A stretch of DNA of 64,000 bases from Pseudomonas tremae. GTDB lineage: Bacteria; Pseudomonadota; Gammaproteobacteria; Pseudomonadales; Pseudomonadaceae. The translations under genes and the position numbers were made by a program. The stretch's first letter is position 1; every line of letters begins with the position of its first letter. The notes below the pieces were generated by a model that was not told the origin of the DNA, ran no database searches, and worked only from the letters and a program-made list of their open reading frames with translations. The stretch covers positions 300,706 through 364,705 of the forward strand of contig NZ_LJRO01000458.1 of NCBI RefSeq assembly GCF_001401155.1. Reading direction: 5' to 3'. This document shows positions 26,838-36,234 of the stretch, in pieces.

Positions 26838-28120
26838 ACGTTTGGTTTTTCCACCTTACCGAGCGCTGCCGACTTGTCGACGCCGCTGTCAGGCTTGCCT
26901 TGCAGCTTCTGCCCTGGGCCTGCCGGAACATCCTTGCTGTCGTTGACGACTTCGACTTCCGCGCCATCGCGCAGACGATCGGTACCCTCCAGCACGACTC
27001 GCTCGCCGACCGCCAGACCCTCGGTGATGACCGTAGAGGTTTCATCACTGGGGCCGGTCTTGAGCAATTTGAGTTTGACCTTCTTTTCACCGTCGAGCAC
27101 ATACACAAAAGTGCCGTCCGTGCCGAACTGCACGGCCGCCGTCGGCACTAGAACAGCCTGCTTCAGGGTGTCGGCCCGCAGCCGCACGTTGACGAACTGA
27201 TTGGGGAAAAGGATTTCGTCACCGTTATCGAAACGCGCCTTGAACTTCAGGGTACCGGTCGCCACATCGATCTGGTTGTCGAGGCTGGCAAGCACGCCGG
27301 TGGCTTGCAGTTTACTATCGCCGCGGTCCCAGGCTTCGACAGGCAGTTTGTCACCCGTGCGATAGCGGGCAATGACCTTTGACAGATCCTTTTCCGGCAG
27401 TGTGAACGCTACCGAGATCGGTTGAGTCTGGGTAATCACGACCAGCGCAGTGGTGTCATTGGCAGCTACCAGATTGCCGACATCGAGCTGTTTGAGGCCT
27501 ACACGCCCTGCAATCGGCGCACGAATACGCGTGAAATCCAGGCTCAACTTTGCGTCAGCCACAGCAGCCTGATTGGTCTTGATGGTGCCCTGATACTGAC
27601 TCACCAGCGACTCGGCCGTGTCCAGTGTCTGTTTGGCAATACTGTCTTCGGCGTACAGGTCACGGTAACGCTTCACATCAAGCTGAGCATTCTTGAGCAG
27701 CGCCTGATTGGTCGCCAGCGTACCTTCGGCCTGTAGCAACGCGACCTGATAGCTGCGCGGGTCGATTTCCGCCAGCAAGTCACCTGCCTTGACCATCTGT
27801 CCTTCCTGGAAGTAGAGCTTGACCAGTTCCCCCGCCACCCGGCTGCGCACATTGATGGTATTCATCGCCGTTACCGTACCGAGCGCCTTGTAGTAGATAG
27901 GAAAGTCGCCCTGCGTTACTGGCGCGACGCGTACCGGCACCGCAACCGCCGATGCACCGAAGCCGGGGCGTGCCATACCGCCCGCACCAGCCTTCTTGCT
28001 CTCGGCACCCTTGCCGGAAGTGGCTGCGGGCCAGAACCACCAGCACAGGGCGACAACGACCAGCAGGATCAACAGACTGATCAACCAGCGACGGGATTTA
28101 CGGGAGCCAGACGATTGCAT
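26834..28120 (-). CDS. muxA: Periplasmic adaptor (membrane fusion) subunit of the RND efflux pump
   Basis: With the ATG at 28120 the protein has 428 residues: a short basic N-terminus, one membrane anchor (WLISLLILLVVVALCWWFWP), then the adaptor body. The lipoyl-like motif (NVRSRVAGELVKLYFQEGQM) precedes a helical hairpin (about 125-190); LDFTRIRAPIAGRVG marks its return, followed by the beta-barrel and membrane-proximal domains. It links the two RND pumps to the outer-membrane duct. In-frame ATGs at 28135 and 28192 are alternatives; none has a strong ribosome site, and family length favours 28120. The tail is rich in Lys, Asp and Gly, as in MdtA. It is the first gene of the four-gene operon. 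Confidence 0.92.
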   Translation of the reverse strand: MQSSGSRKSRRWLISLLILLVVVALCWWFWPAATSGKGAESKKAGAGGMARPGFGASAVAVPVRVAPVTQGDFPIYYKALGTVTAMNTINVRSRVAGELVKLYFQEGQMVKAGDLLAEIDPRSYQVALLQAEGTLATNQALLKNAQLDVKRYRDLYAEDSIAKQTLDTAESLVSQYQGTIKTNQAAVADAKLSLDFTRIRAPIAGRVGLKQLDVGNLVAANDTTALVVITQTQPISVAFTLPEKDLSKVIARYRTGDKLPVEAWDRGDSKLQATGVLASLDNQIDVATGTLKFKARFDNGDEILFPNQFVNVRLRADTLKQAVLVPTAAVQFGTDGTFVYVLDGEKKVKLKLLKTGPSDETSTVITEGLAVGERVVLEGTDRLRDGAEVEVVNDSKDVPAGPGQKLQGKPDSGVDKSAALGKVEKPNV

Positions 28121-28240
28121 GAATAAATCAACCATTACAGGTGGGGGTTCTAACAGAAGGGTGAACAATAAGCACAGTTGCGTTACAAGCAAAGCGCCTT
28201 TACCAAGCGCTTACTTTTGATAAACGTATGAGGCACAAAC

Positions 28241-28270
28241 AAAAAACGGCCCGAGCGTACTCAGGCCGTA
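28241..28270 (-). terminator. Rho-independent terminator of tpx
   Basis: On the minus strand a GC-rich stem ACGGCC(TGAG) ... (CTCG)GGCCGT is followed by TTTTTT. It begins about 17 bases after the tpx stop codon, the expected place for its transcript end. Confidence 0.8.
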
Positions 28271-28287
28271 GTACATGTTGCAGAACG

Positions 28288-28788
28288 TTACTTCAATACT
28301 GCCAGTGCGGCATCGTAGCCTGGTTCTTCGGCGATTTCCGACACCAGTTCGCTATGCAGTACGTTGTCGTTTTCGTCAAGAACGACGACTGCACGTGCAG
28401 CCAGGCCCTTCAACGGACCGTCAGCGATGGCAACGCCATAGTGCTGACTGAAATCGGCACTGCGGAATGAAGAAAGGTTATGAACGTTATCGAGCCCTTC
28501 AGACCCACAGAAGCGGGCTTGTGCGAATGGCAGATCAGCCGAGATGCACAGGACGACGGTGTTGTTCAGGTCGTTGGCACTGGCATTGAATTTACGTACC
28601 GACGTTGCGCAGGTCGGTGTATCGACGCTTGGGAAGATGTTCAATACCTTGCGTTTGCCAGCGAAGTCGGCAAGGGTCTTATCGGCAAGACCTGCGCCCA
28701 CCAGCGTGAAGGCAGGCGCCTTGCTGCCGACTTCAGGCAGGTTACCGTTGACTTGAACAGCACCGCCTTTGAGGGTCACTTGAGCCAT
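28288..28788 (-). CDS. tpx: Thiol peroxidase (atypical 2-Cys peroxiredoxin)
   Basis: A 166-residue protein, the normal Tpx length. The peroxidatic Cys60 lies in SVDTPTCATSV and the resolving Cys94 in ARFCGSEG; both are present, so the intramolecular disulfide cycle is intact. It reduces hydrogen peroxide and organic peroxides using thioredoxin. The ATG at 28788 follows GGAATG; an in-frame upstream ATG at 28836 adds a non-conserved leader and is rejected. It is monocistronic with its own terminator. Confidence 0.96.
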   Translation of the reverse strand: MAQVTLKGGAVQVNGNLPEVGSKAPAFTLVGAGLADKTLADFAGKRKVLNIFPSVDTPTCATSVRKFNASANDLNNTVVLCISADLPFAQARFCGSEGLDNVHNLSSFRSADFSQHYGVAIADGPLKGLAARAVVVLDENDNVLHSELVSEIAEEPGYDAALAVLK

Positions 28789-28857
28789 GAAACACATTCC
28801 TTTTCTGAGAGGATAAAAGAGCCGGAAGTTAAACACGAAAGTGTGCCCCCGGCCTAT

Positions 28858-28879
28858 ATCGGATAATTCCGATTTTTTT
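28858..28879 (+). terminator. Plus-oriented hairpin with T-run lacking an obvious upstream gene
   Basis: ATCGGA-TAAT-TCCGAT is followed by seven Ts on the plus strand, overlapping the stop region of the LysR gene on the other strand. No plus-strand gene precedes it. It may end an antisense transcript across tpx, or be coincidental. Confidence 0.4.
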
Positions 28880-29796
28880 CAGGAAACCAGTCTGTCCCTG
28901 ATATCCGGGTGGGCACACAATTCCACCAGCCAGTCGACGAATACCCTGACCCGCCGTGACAGTTGCCGATGAGGCGGGTAAAGCGCCGTCAACGGTAGCG
29001 GCGGCGGTCGGTATTCGCGTAACACTTCGATAAGCGCCCCTGTGCGCAACTGCGCAGCAACGTGATAGCGAGGGACCTGGATCAGACCAAAACCCGCCTC
29101 GCAGGCAGCCACATAGCCTTCGGCGCTGCTGACGGCAATAGAACGCTCCATGCCATAATCGTCCAGTTCTCCATCGGCCATGAATTCCAGGCCATAACGT
29201 TTGCTGGCACGAGTGGCGAAATATTCGATGACCTGATGTTGCCGGAGGTCGTGCAGATCGAGTGGTGTACCGTACCGTTTCAGGTACTCGCGACTCGCAC
29301 AGGTAATCTGCGTCAGGCTGCCCAGCGGTCTGGCGACAAGCGCATCGTCCAGTGCAGCGCCAGCTCGCAATACACAGTCAACGCCCTCGCGAATCAGGTC
29401 GACAGGCCTGTCACTCATGCCTATCTCAAGCCTGATCTGCGGATAGCGCCGTGTGAATTCGGGCAACGCAGGGATAACGATCATGCGCCCCAGGCTGACC
29501 GGAACATCGATGCGCAGCAGCCCTTTCGGCTCGATACCCTTCGACGAAAAGGCTGCTTCGGCTTCTTCCAGATCAGCCAGCAGGCTGACACACCGCAGGT
29601 AATAAGCCTTGCCGTCGGGTGTGGTGCTTACCTGACGTGTGGTGCGCTGTAACAGCTGCACACCCAAGTGCGCTTCCAGCTGCTTGATCATGATGGTCAC
29701 CGACGCACGAGGAACATGCAGACTCTCGGCGGCCTTGGCAAAGCCGCCCAGTTCGACGATACGGGTGAAGACGCGCATGGCGTTGAATCGATCCAT
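28879..29796 (-). CDS. LysR-family transcriptional regulator
   Basis: With ATG 29796 the protein is 305 residues. The N-terminal winged helix-turn-helix (MDRFNAMRVFTRIVELGGFAKAAESLHVPRASVTIMIKQLE) differs slightly from the core family (FAKAAESL for FSRAAEAL), and the domain ends with LGVQLLQRTTRQV. The effector domain covers about 90-295. The type resembles the CrgA/DsdC-like branch that often controls a neighbouring oxidoreductase or exporter. No divergently transcribed partner is adjacent: tpx lies downstream on the same strand with its own promoter region. The in-frame ATG at 29838 is a less likely start. The target is unknown. Confidence 0.87.
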   Translation of the reverse strand: MDRFNAMRVFTRIVELGGFAKAAESLHVPRASVTIMIKQLEAHLGVQLLQRTTRQVSTTPDGKAYYLRCVSLLADLEEAEAAFSSKGIEPKGLLRIDVPVSLGRMIVIPALPEFTRRYPQIRLEIGMSDRPVDLIREGVDCVLRAGAALDDALVARPLGSLTQITCASREYLKRYGTPLDLHDLRQHQVIEYFATRASKRYGLEFMADGELDDYGMERSIAVSSAEGYVAACEAGFGLIQVPRYHVAAQLRTGALIEVLREYRPPPLPLTALYPPHRQLSRRVRVFVDWLVELCAHPDIRDRLVS

Positions 29797-29865
29797 GATT
29801 ACCGGAAGCCCGAGTGCAGAGTGTGTGGTCAGGATCACACTGTTTTAACAGGGTAAACCGGTTGA

Positions 29866-29897
29866 ACGAAAACGCTGGACGCTCGCAGCGGCCAGCG
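29866..29897 (-). terminator. Rho-independent terminator of the tamA-tamB operon
   Basis: On the minus strand an 11-bp stem with one mismatch (arms 29887-29897 and 29873-29883, loop GCG) is followed by TTTT. It starts five bases after the tamB stop codon. Confidence 0.72.
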
Positions 29898-29901
29898 CTA
29901 T

Positions 29902-32900
29902 TCAGAAGTCTCTTTTATAGAAAATATCCAGTGAGCTGGCAACACCGCTGGCGGCCTCAAGGTAAACCCGCTTGCTCAACAGATAGCGCAACGCAATGGT
30001 ATTGGCCGGCTCGAAGACACCTACACCATAGCGCAGGCTGAGCTTCTCGGTGATCTTGCCGCTGGCCACCACATTGGTTTTGTCACCGGTCCCCGATGTA
30101 TCCAGTTCGAAGTCCTTGATACCCAGGTTGTCCGCGAGCTTGCCGGTGGTCGAAGAGCTCCCGGCAACGCCCAGCGCCAAGGCAGCCTGAGCAACCATGT
30201 TGTTGTCTTCGCCAGAGGTGCTCAAGGGCCTGCCCATGACCAGGTAGGAAAGCGCCTGCTCCTGACTCATCGCAGGCTCGGAAAACACCTCGGTAGTGGG
30301 CTGCTCGGCACTGCCGGTCAGACGAATACCGGCAATCACATCGTCGGTCTGGCGAATGGCCTCGATATCCAGATAGGGCTGGTCCACCGGGCCTGCAAAC
30401 AGCAGGCGAGCCTTGCGGATGGTCAGCCGTTGCCCATAAGCGCGATAGCGGCCGTCATTGAGATTAAGCTCTCCGCGAGTGTCCAGGTTGTCACCTATGT
30501 GTACCTGCCCGACCAGATTGGCGGTCAGCCCGAAGCCGCTGAAACTGAGGGTTTCCTGGCCGACTTGCACGTCGATGTCCATGGCCACTGCAAGTGGCGG
30601 CGCACCTTGTTCGGTTTGCTGCCCAACGATCACGGTGTCGCCCGAGAGCTTGACCGTGGACGGCGGCAGCTCCCGTACGGTAATCGTGCCTTTGGGCACC
30701 AGCACTTTGCCGGAAATGGCCAGCCGGTCGCCCTTCATGGATATTTTCAGGTCAGGCGCCGCCTCAACCGCAGCATAAGGCTCGACATTGATCGGCAGAC
30801 GAGACCCCTTGAGGTTCACATCAACCATCAGGTTCTGCCCCCAGGCCACCTGACCGCCAATAGAACCCTGGCCAGTGCTGCCACTTCTCCAACCACCTTC
30901 GATTTGCACGGTCTCTCCGGCAATCAACGCTTGAACCTTCAGATCGTGCAGCTCCATCGGCAGCTCGGCACCGGCTACCTCACCGCCTTCAAGGGTTACG
31001 CTGCCGTTGACCAGCGGCGCGAGCAGACTTCCCGACAACCGGCCGGCACCGTTCAGCCGCCCGTTGAGTTTCTGCACCGTCGGCGCGAACGGCCTTGCCA
31101 CCGAGATGTCCAGCCCGGACAGATTGAAGTCGCCTGACAGAGTCTTGTCTTTTGCCAGCGGATCGATCTGCGCGTTCAACAGCAAACGGCCCAGTTTCCC
31201 GCCCTCAAAGTCCAGACGCGAGTCGATACGCATGGGGGTCATGGTGCTGCTGAGCTTCAGGGTATGATAGGGGAAGTCCAGCCACTGCCCTTTATTGCGG
31301 ACCCGCAGCATGCCGCCTCCGGCATCAAGCGTGATCTGCCCGCTGGGGCCTGCCGCCGGAATGTCGAGCCTCACATACGCATTCAACGCGCCCTTCCAGG
31401 CGAAGTCCTTGGGCATCCACTGCGCCAGACTGTCGAGCGGGAAGTTTTTCAACTGATAGCGCAGATGTGGCTCAGGCATCAAGCGCTGGTCGCCGCCGCA
31501 CAGGCTTGCGGCTCCAGACAGCCAGCAGTGCGCGCCGAAGTTCAGCCTGCCATCGGCCAGGCGCTCGATTTTTGCCGGTTGCTGCAGGCGCCAGTTCTGG
31601 CCACCACTTTGCACCGAACCGCTAGCCAGACGACCGCGCCAATCACCCTTTTCAAGCGTGCCGTCCAGTGCAACAGCAAGCTTGAGCAATGGTCCTTGCA
31701 GGTCAAGCTTCAACTGCTGGGCCTTTAACGTACCCTGCCCGTTCAGCAGCAAGGTGCCTAATGCGGTATCGCCCGCCTGGATGCCTGCACCCTTCAGGCT
31801 GATGGTGGCACGCTGCGCCGGATCCAGTCTGGCGTCGAGTGCCAGGCTTTGCAGACGGTTTTCCTGGAACGCGAGCTGATTGCCCTGCAAAGCGAGTTTT
31901 CCCTCCGGGGCCTGCAGTGTGCCGGCCAGGTCCATGCGACCCTTCGCCTGCCCCGTCAGCCGTGGCCACAACTGGCCCAGACGCGGCAGGTCGATATCAA
32001 GCTGCCCTTTCAGTCGCTGCTGCACACTGCCAGCGCCCTGAATGCGGTTGTCACCCAGGCGAATGTTCAGGCTGCCGACATTCCATTGCTGATCGCGACC
32101 GTCGGCCCTGACTTGCAATACGGCAGGTTGGCCGCGCACGCGACCTTTCAAATCAAGGTCCGCAGTGAGTTGCAGCTGCTGGTTTCGGAGCTGACCGCTG
32201 CTGCGCAACGGACCTGCCAGTGTTCCGGGCAATTCGGCAACCCAGAACGAAGGATCCAGTGCGCTCAGGTCAAGCGCCGTATCCCAGCCGATACCATCGG
32301 CAAATTGCAGATTCAGATGGCCACTGGCCTTGCCTTGTCCTGCGACCAGCTCCAGCTGCGGGAGGTGAACCTCCTGCAGGTTGCCGCTGAACGGACTGAC
32401 CAGCGTAAAAGCGCCTGCGGGGCCTTTGAGGCTGGCGTTGAAATTGCCCAGATACTGGCCGTCGGTATAGGAAATATCACCTTTGAAACTGTGCAGAGAC
32501 ACCGGCGGTTCGGATTCCAGCGGATACAGTCGCTGCCAAGGGAAGTCCAGCCAGTCGATTGTCGCATCGGCTGAAAGCCCGTTCTGCCAGTTCAGTTTGC
32601 CATTAATGGCAAGCCGCTCTTGATCATTGGCGGCCAGGTTCAGTGCCGCAAGCGTTGCACCGCTGGCATCGACTCGCCCTTGCAATACCAGAGCAACCGG
32701 GCCTTTGCGGGCTGGCAGACTGGCCGTGCCGCCGATCAGATAACCCTCATCCAGATTGCCTTCGGCCGTCAGCAGCAACTGGTCGAGCTGCAGAGTGTCG
32801 GGCAGCGCCGAACTCGGCTTGAAGTGGTCGGCAACCAGCTTCAATTGCGCAGGCAGATGCGCTGTCAGAGGCTGCAATTCGCCACTCAGCACGCCCGCCA

Positions 32901-33591
32901 GGTAACCACTGCTGTCAGCCTTGAGGTGCAGGGTCTTGAGCAGATTACCCTGAATATCCAGAGCCAGCGTCCACGCCTGCCCGTCCTGTGGAGGCAGTTG
33001 CAGTTGCCCTTGGGCACTGAGTGGCCAGTCACCCTCGGGTTTGAGCAGGCCGTTGAGGTCCAGAATCAGCGCATCGCGTTGCAGATGCGCGCTGCCTATC
33101 TGCAGCCCTGCGGAGGTCCAGTGCGCCGCCAGCTTTAAATCGCGTAATTGCTCGACGCCGTCCAGTTGCAGGCTACCCAGTTGTACGTCGCCCAGTTGCA
33201 AGGCCAGCGGCAGGGTGAGCGCTGGCAGGCTGACTGGCTCATCACTGTCTGGCTGGCTGCCAGGGGGAAAATGCAGGAGCACTTGCCCTGCATGCAGGCG
33301 GTCAATACACAGCGTCATTTTCAACAGGCAGGCAGGCGTCCATTCGAACTCGGGCGACTGTACCTCGACACGATCCTCGCCCTGCTGCCATATCAAACGG
33401 TCCGCATGCCATTGCCCGCCGAGCCGCCCTTGAAAATTCTCGACCTGCAGGCCAGGGACACGTGCCAAAGCCCAGCCACTGCCAGCCTGAGTGCCAAGCA
33501 GCAGCCAGACACCGATGACCAGCAGTGCCAGCAACACGATCAGGCTAAGACCGGCCGCCTTTGCGCCGCGTTTGATATTGACCTCGTTCAA
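29902..33591 (-). CDS. tamB: Translocation and assembly module inner-membrane protein TamB
   Basis: A 1229-residue protein with a single N-terminal membrane anchor (about 14-35, LSLIVLLALLVIGVWLLLG) and a very long periplasmic body of repeated amphipathic beta segments, which forms a hydrophobic groove between the two membranes. The C-terminal DUF490 region has the conserved RAYGQRLTIRKARLLFAG, YLVMGRPLS and LSLRYGVGVFEPANTIALRY motifs. With TamA it takes part in insertion of outer-membrane beta-barrel proteins and, in recent work, in phospholipid transport to the outer membrane. The start overlaps the tamA stop as ATGA. The autotransporter at 5242-7911 is the type of client TAM was first linked to. 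Confidence 0.95.
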   Translation of the reverse strand: MNEVNIKRGAKAAGLSLIVLLALLVIGVWLLLGTQAGSGWALARVPGLQVENFQGRLGGQWHADRLIWQQGEDRVEVQSPEFEWTPACLLKMTLCIDRLHAGQVLLHFPPGSQPDSDEPVSLPALTLPLALQLGDVQLGSLQLDGVEQLRDLKLAAHWTSAGLQIGSAHLQRDALILDLNGLLKPEGDWPLSAQGQLQLPPQDGQAWTLALDIQGNLLKTLHLKADSSGYLAGVLSGELQPLTAHLPAQLKLVADHFKPSSALPDTLQLDQLLLTAEGNLDEGYLIGGTASLPARKGPVALVLQGRVDASGATLAALNLAANDQERLAINGKLNWQNGLSADATIDWLDFPWQRLYPLESEPPVSLHSFKGDISYTDGQYLGNFNASLKGPAGAFTLVSPFSGNLQEVHLPQLELVAGQGKASGHLNLQFADGIGWDTALDLSALDPSFWVAELPGTLAGPLRSSGQLRNQQLQLTADLDLKGRVRGQPAVLQVRADGRDQQWNVGSLNIRLGDNRIQGAGSVQQRLKGQLDIDLPRLGQLWPRLTGQAKGRMDLAGTLQAPEGKLALQGNQLAFQENRLQSLALDARLDPAQRATISLKGAGIQAGDTALGTLLLNGQGTLKAQQLKLDLQGPLLKLAVALDGTLEKGDWRGRLASGSVQSGGQNWRLQQPAKIERLADGRLNFGAHCWLSGAASLCGGDQRLMPEPHLRYQLKNFPLDSLAQWMPKDFAWKGALNAYVRLDIPAAGPSGQITLDAGGGMLRVRNKGQWLDFPYHTLKLSSTMTPMRIDSRLDFEGGKLGRLLLNAQIDPLAKDKTLSGDFNLSGLDISVARPFAPTVQKLNGRLNGAGRLSGSLLAPLVNGSVTLEGGEVAGAELPMELHDLKVQALIAGETVQIEGGWRSGSTGQGSIGGQVAWGQNLMVDVNLKGSRLPINVEPYAAVEAAPDLKISMKGDRLAISGKVLVPKGTITVRELPPSTVKLSGDTVIVGQQTEQGAPPLAVAMDIDVQVGQETLSFSGFGLTANLVGQVHIGDNLDTRGELNLNDGRYRAYGQRLTIRKARLLFAGPVDQPYLDIEAIRQTDDVIAGIRLTGSAEQPTTEVFSEPAMSQEQALSYLVMGRPLSTSGEDNNMVAQAALALGVAGSSSTTGKLADNLGIKDFELDTSGTGDKTNVVASGKITEKLSLRYGVGVFEPANTIALRYLLSKRVYLEAASGVASSLDIFYKRDF

Positions 33592-35312
33592 AGCTCCGGC
33601 CCCATCGAGAAGTGCAGACGTATGCCGCCGTCATCGTCCAGAGCGTGCGCCAGATCGAGACGCAACGGCCCCACTGGCGAAACCCAGCGAACACCGAAGC
33701 CGACACCGGTTTTCAGGTCCGGCCTGTCAAGGTTGTTGAACGAATTACCCTGGTCGACAAACGTTGCCAGACGCCACTTTTCGGCAATCGAATACTGATA
33801 CTCGACGCTGCCGGCGAACATGTACCTGCCCCCGATGCGATCGCCGTCGGAGTTGGTAGGGGACAGCTTTTGATAGTCGTAGCCGCGCACGCTTTGATCG
33901 CCACCGGCAAAAAAGCGCAGCGAAGGCGGTATGGAGGTGTAACCGTCGGTTAAATTGCCGCCCAGTTGCACGCGACCGAGAAAACGATGGTTCTGGGCGA
34001 CTGTCGTCAAGCCCTTGAGCAACACGTTGGCATGCACCAGATTGGCATCCGACAACATGCCCTCTTTGGCCACTTGCGTCTCGAACTGCAGACGGTAGCC
34101 CTGATGTGGATCGATGCGATTATCGCTGCGCAGGTATGAGTAACTGATGCCTGGCATCAGCAGTGTGCTCAAACCCGCATCATCACCCAGCCGATACTCT
34201 TCACGCTGCCATTTGAGAGAAATGACCCGCTCCCAGCCGCTGGGCAGCTTGCTGTGCCATTCCGGCCCGGCAGTCAGCAGCTTGCTGAGGCTGTCAGTGC
34301 CCGCGATCTCTTCATACTGATAGCCGCCGGCATACCGCATCTTGTCGGTCAAAGGTGGATCAAGTGGCACGTCGTACCACAGACCGACGTTCTGCCGGGG
34401 TGCGGATATCTCCGACTCAAAGCCGTAGCTGTGCCCTTGCGGGTTGGCCCAGTGCCGGGTCCAGTTGGCTTTGCCGCGTGGCCCGACGTCGGTGGAATAG
34501 CCCAGACCAAGACCCATCGTGCGCGGCTTGCGGGTTTCCAGCTGGACGATGACCGGAATCACATCGTTCACCGCCGCAGTCGGCGCTGCGTCGACACGCA
34601 CGCCCTCGAAATAGCCACTGGCCTGCATGTCCTGGGTCAGTTCGGCAATCAGTTGCGAGTCGTATGGGGTGTTTTGCTTGAAAGGCACCATGCGCCTGAG
34701 CAGTTCTTCATCGAATGGCGTGTTACCACTGAACTTCACCTGGCCGAGCGTATAGCGCGGACCGCTGTCAAATATAAGCTCGATGTCGGCAACCCCGGCA
34801 CGCGGGTCGATGGCCAGGCGCTGGCGGGTAAAGCGACCACTGAAAAAACCATAGCGGGATGCCTGGTTCTGGATCAGGCGCTTGGCATCTTCGTAATTGC
34901 CGTGGTTGAGTACTGCGCCGGTCGTGAGCGCGTCGCTCTTCGGCACCTTGAAAGCCTTGAGCGACGCTGCCGGCCCGTCGACCCGGATCACCACGTTGCG
35001 CAGGTGTACAGGTTCACCAGGTTTGATATTGATGACCAGACGCGGCTCGGCACCGTCCTTTATCTCGCTGTCGATCTGCGCCTGATAATACCCCAGCGCC
35101 TGAGCCGCTTTTTCGGCCTGCTGCTCGGCGCCCAGACTGAAGTTGCGCAGCGCCTCTGCATCACGCCCTCCGAGATCGCCGATGTACCCTTCGACGTTTG
35201 ACTTCAGCTCGGGATTGGCAGGCTCGACCCTTACGTCCAGACGAGCCTCTGCCAGCGCCGCTGCACTTATGGTCATCAGGAAAAGGCTGCCGAATAATCT
35301 GAAAAGCTTCAT
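33588..35312 (-). CDS. tamA: Translocation and assembly module outer-membrane protein TamA
   Basis: An Omp85-family protein of 574 residues. It has a signal peptide (MKLFRLFGSLFLMTISAAALA), three POTRA domains (about 25-260), and a 16-strand barrel with the Omp85 motifs GLGLGYSTDVG and SLRFFAGGDQSVRGYDY (the conserved VRGY/F of loop 6), ending in a C-terminal aromatic-containing strand. It sits in the outer membrane and cooperates with TamB. The ATG at 35312 gives a normal signal peptide; the in-frame ATG at 35375 adds a non-signal leader. It overlaps tamB by four bases and lies 59 bases downstream of the GNAT gene. Confidence 0.95.
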   Translation of the reverse strand: MKLFRLFGSLFLMTISAAALAEARLDVRVEPANPELKSNVEGYIGDLGGRDAEALRNFSLGAEQQAEKAAQALGYYQAQIDSEIKDGAEPRLVINIKPGEPVHLRNVVIRVDGPAASLKAFKVPKSDALTTGAVLNHGNYEDAKRLIQNQASRYGFFSGRFTRQRLAIDPRAGVADIELIFDSGPRYTLGQVKFSGNTPFDEELLRRMVPFKQNTPYDSQLIAELTQDMQASGYFEGVRVDAAPTAAVNDVIPVIVQLETRKPRTMGLGLGYSTDVGPRGKANWTRHWANPQGHSYGFESEISAPRQNVGLWYDVPLDPPLTDKMRYAGGYQYEEIAGTDSLSKLLTAGPEWHSKLPSGWERVISLKWQREEYRLGDDAGLSTLLMPGISYSYLRSDNRIDPHQGYRLQFETQVAKEGMLSDANLVHANVLLKGLTTVAQNHRFLGRVQLGGNLTDGYTSIPPSLRFFAGGDQSVRGYDYQKLSPTNSDGDRIGGRYMFAGSVEYQYSIAEKWRLATFVDQGNSFNNLDRPDLKTGVGFGVRWVSPVGPLRLDLAHALDDDGGIRLHFSMGPEL

Positions 35313-35371
35313 GGGCGAAGATGCTATCACGATCGACAGGCTGTTCTGAAAGCCCACGAATGGGCCGCTAT

Positions 35372-36043
35372 TCAAACCGTTACGTCAGCTACCGGCAGTA
35401 AAACCTGAGGGTTCGGATGAAAGAACACGTGTTCTCGGACCGGTCCCACAGCGATCTCGCCAATTTCCTCATAACCCTGTCGTTTATAGAACTCGAGATA
35501 TCGGGGGTTGCCAGTATCTACGACGATGCCCTGAGAGTTTTCATCCACAGCGCACCAGTCATGCAACGCGCCTAACAATTGCTCGCTTAAATCCTGACCC
35601 AGCTTCTGCCCCTGAAACTCTGGGTCCAGGCCAATCAGGGGCAGCACATGCACAGTTTCTGATGGCACGCATGCAAGTACGGCGTTGTAATAGGCCAGGT
35701 AACGCTGCGTGCAGCCCAGCCCGGTGTCCATCACCATACGCAGGCGCCACGCCCAGCTCTCGGTGACGCCAAGACGGCGCTGCGGAGGCGCGATCAGGGC
35801 TACGCCGACCAGACGATCTTCAAGAAACAGGCCCAGCGCTGGCTGGTTCTGCAGGAAATGCTGCTTGACCAGTTGGCGGATGGTCGCCAGTACGCGTTGC
35901 TCGTACCCCTCACGCTCAGCATTGAACAGGTACGCAAACGTCGGGTCGTGCCGGTAGGCCCTGAACAGCAAAGAGCGGGTTTCACGGGAATAGCCGCTGT
36001 CGAGTTGGCGGATTTCGCCCGTGATGGCAACAGGTAGGGACAT
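35372..36043 (-). CDS. GNAT-family N-acetyltransferase
   Basis: Starting at ATG 36043 it has 223 residues. The acetyl-CoA binding signature of the GNAT fold is seen as LIGLDPEFQGQKLGQDLSEQLL (motif A, Q-x-x-G/K-L-G), followed by NPRYLEFYKRQGYEEIGE (motif B). The N-terminal half is more divergent. The family acetylates amines or proteins; the substrate is not predictable. It is upstream of tamA on the same strand and may belong to one transcript. The upstream in-frame ATG at 36130 gives a basic Cys-rich leader and is unlikely. Confidence 0.85.
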   Translation of the reverse strand: MSLPVAITGEIRQLDSGYSRETRSLLFRAYRHDPTFAYLFNAEREGYEQRVLATIRQLVKQHFLQNQPALGLFLEDRLVGVALIAPPQRRLGVTESWAWRLRMVMDTGLGCTQRYLAYYNAVLACVPSETVHVLPLIGLDPEFQGQKLGQDLSEQLLGALHDWCAVDENSQGIVVDTGNPRYLEFYKRQGYEEIGEIAVGPVREHVFFHPNPQVLLPVADVTV

Positions 36044-36234
36044 AAAGGGCCTCGTGTTAACGGAACTGCGTCTTGCGCAGCGGTTCTGGCAAGCAGCCTT
36101 TCGAGTGATGGCCATTGATAACAGTTCCAATAAATTCTCGGACCACCGCTGCTACGTTGTACCTACGCAACACTGGTCCTGAACCGGCAGGTCGGCTAGC
36201 ATCGCCGTTTGCTTTTGCTCAGGACTGCCGCTTT

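Noticed and set aside
24192..27200. A 1002-codon open frame antisense to muxB and muxA
   Set aside because: Same reason: a shadow of two well-supported genes with His/Arg/Gln-rich translation.
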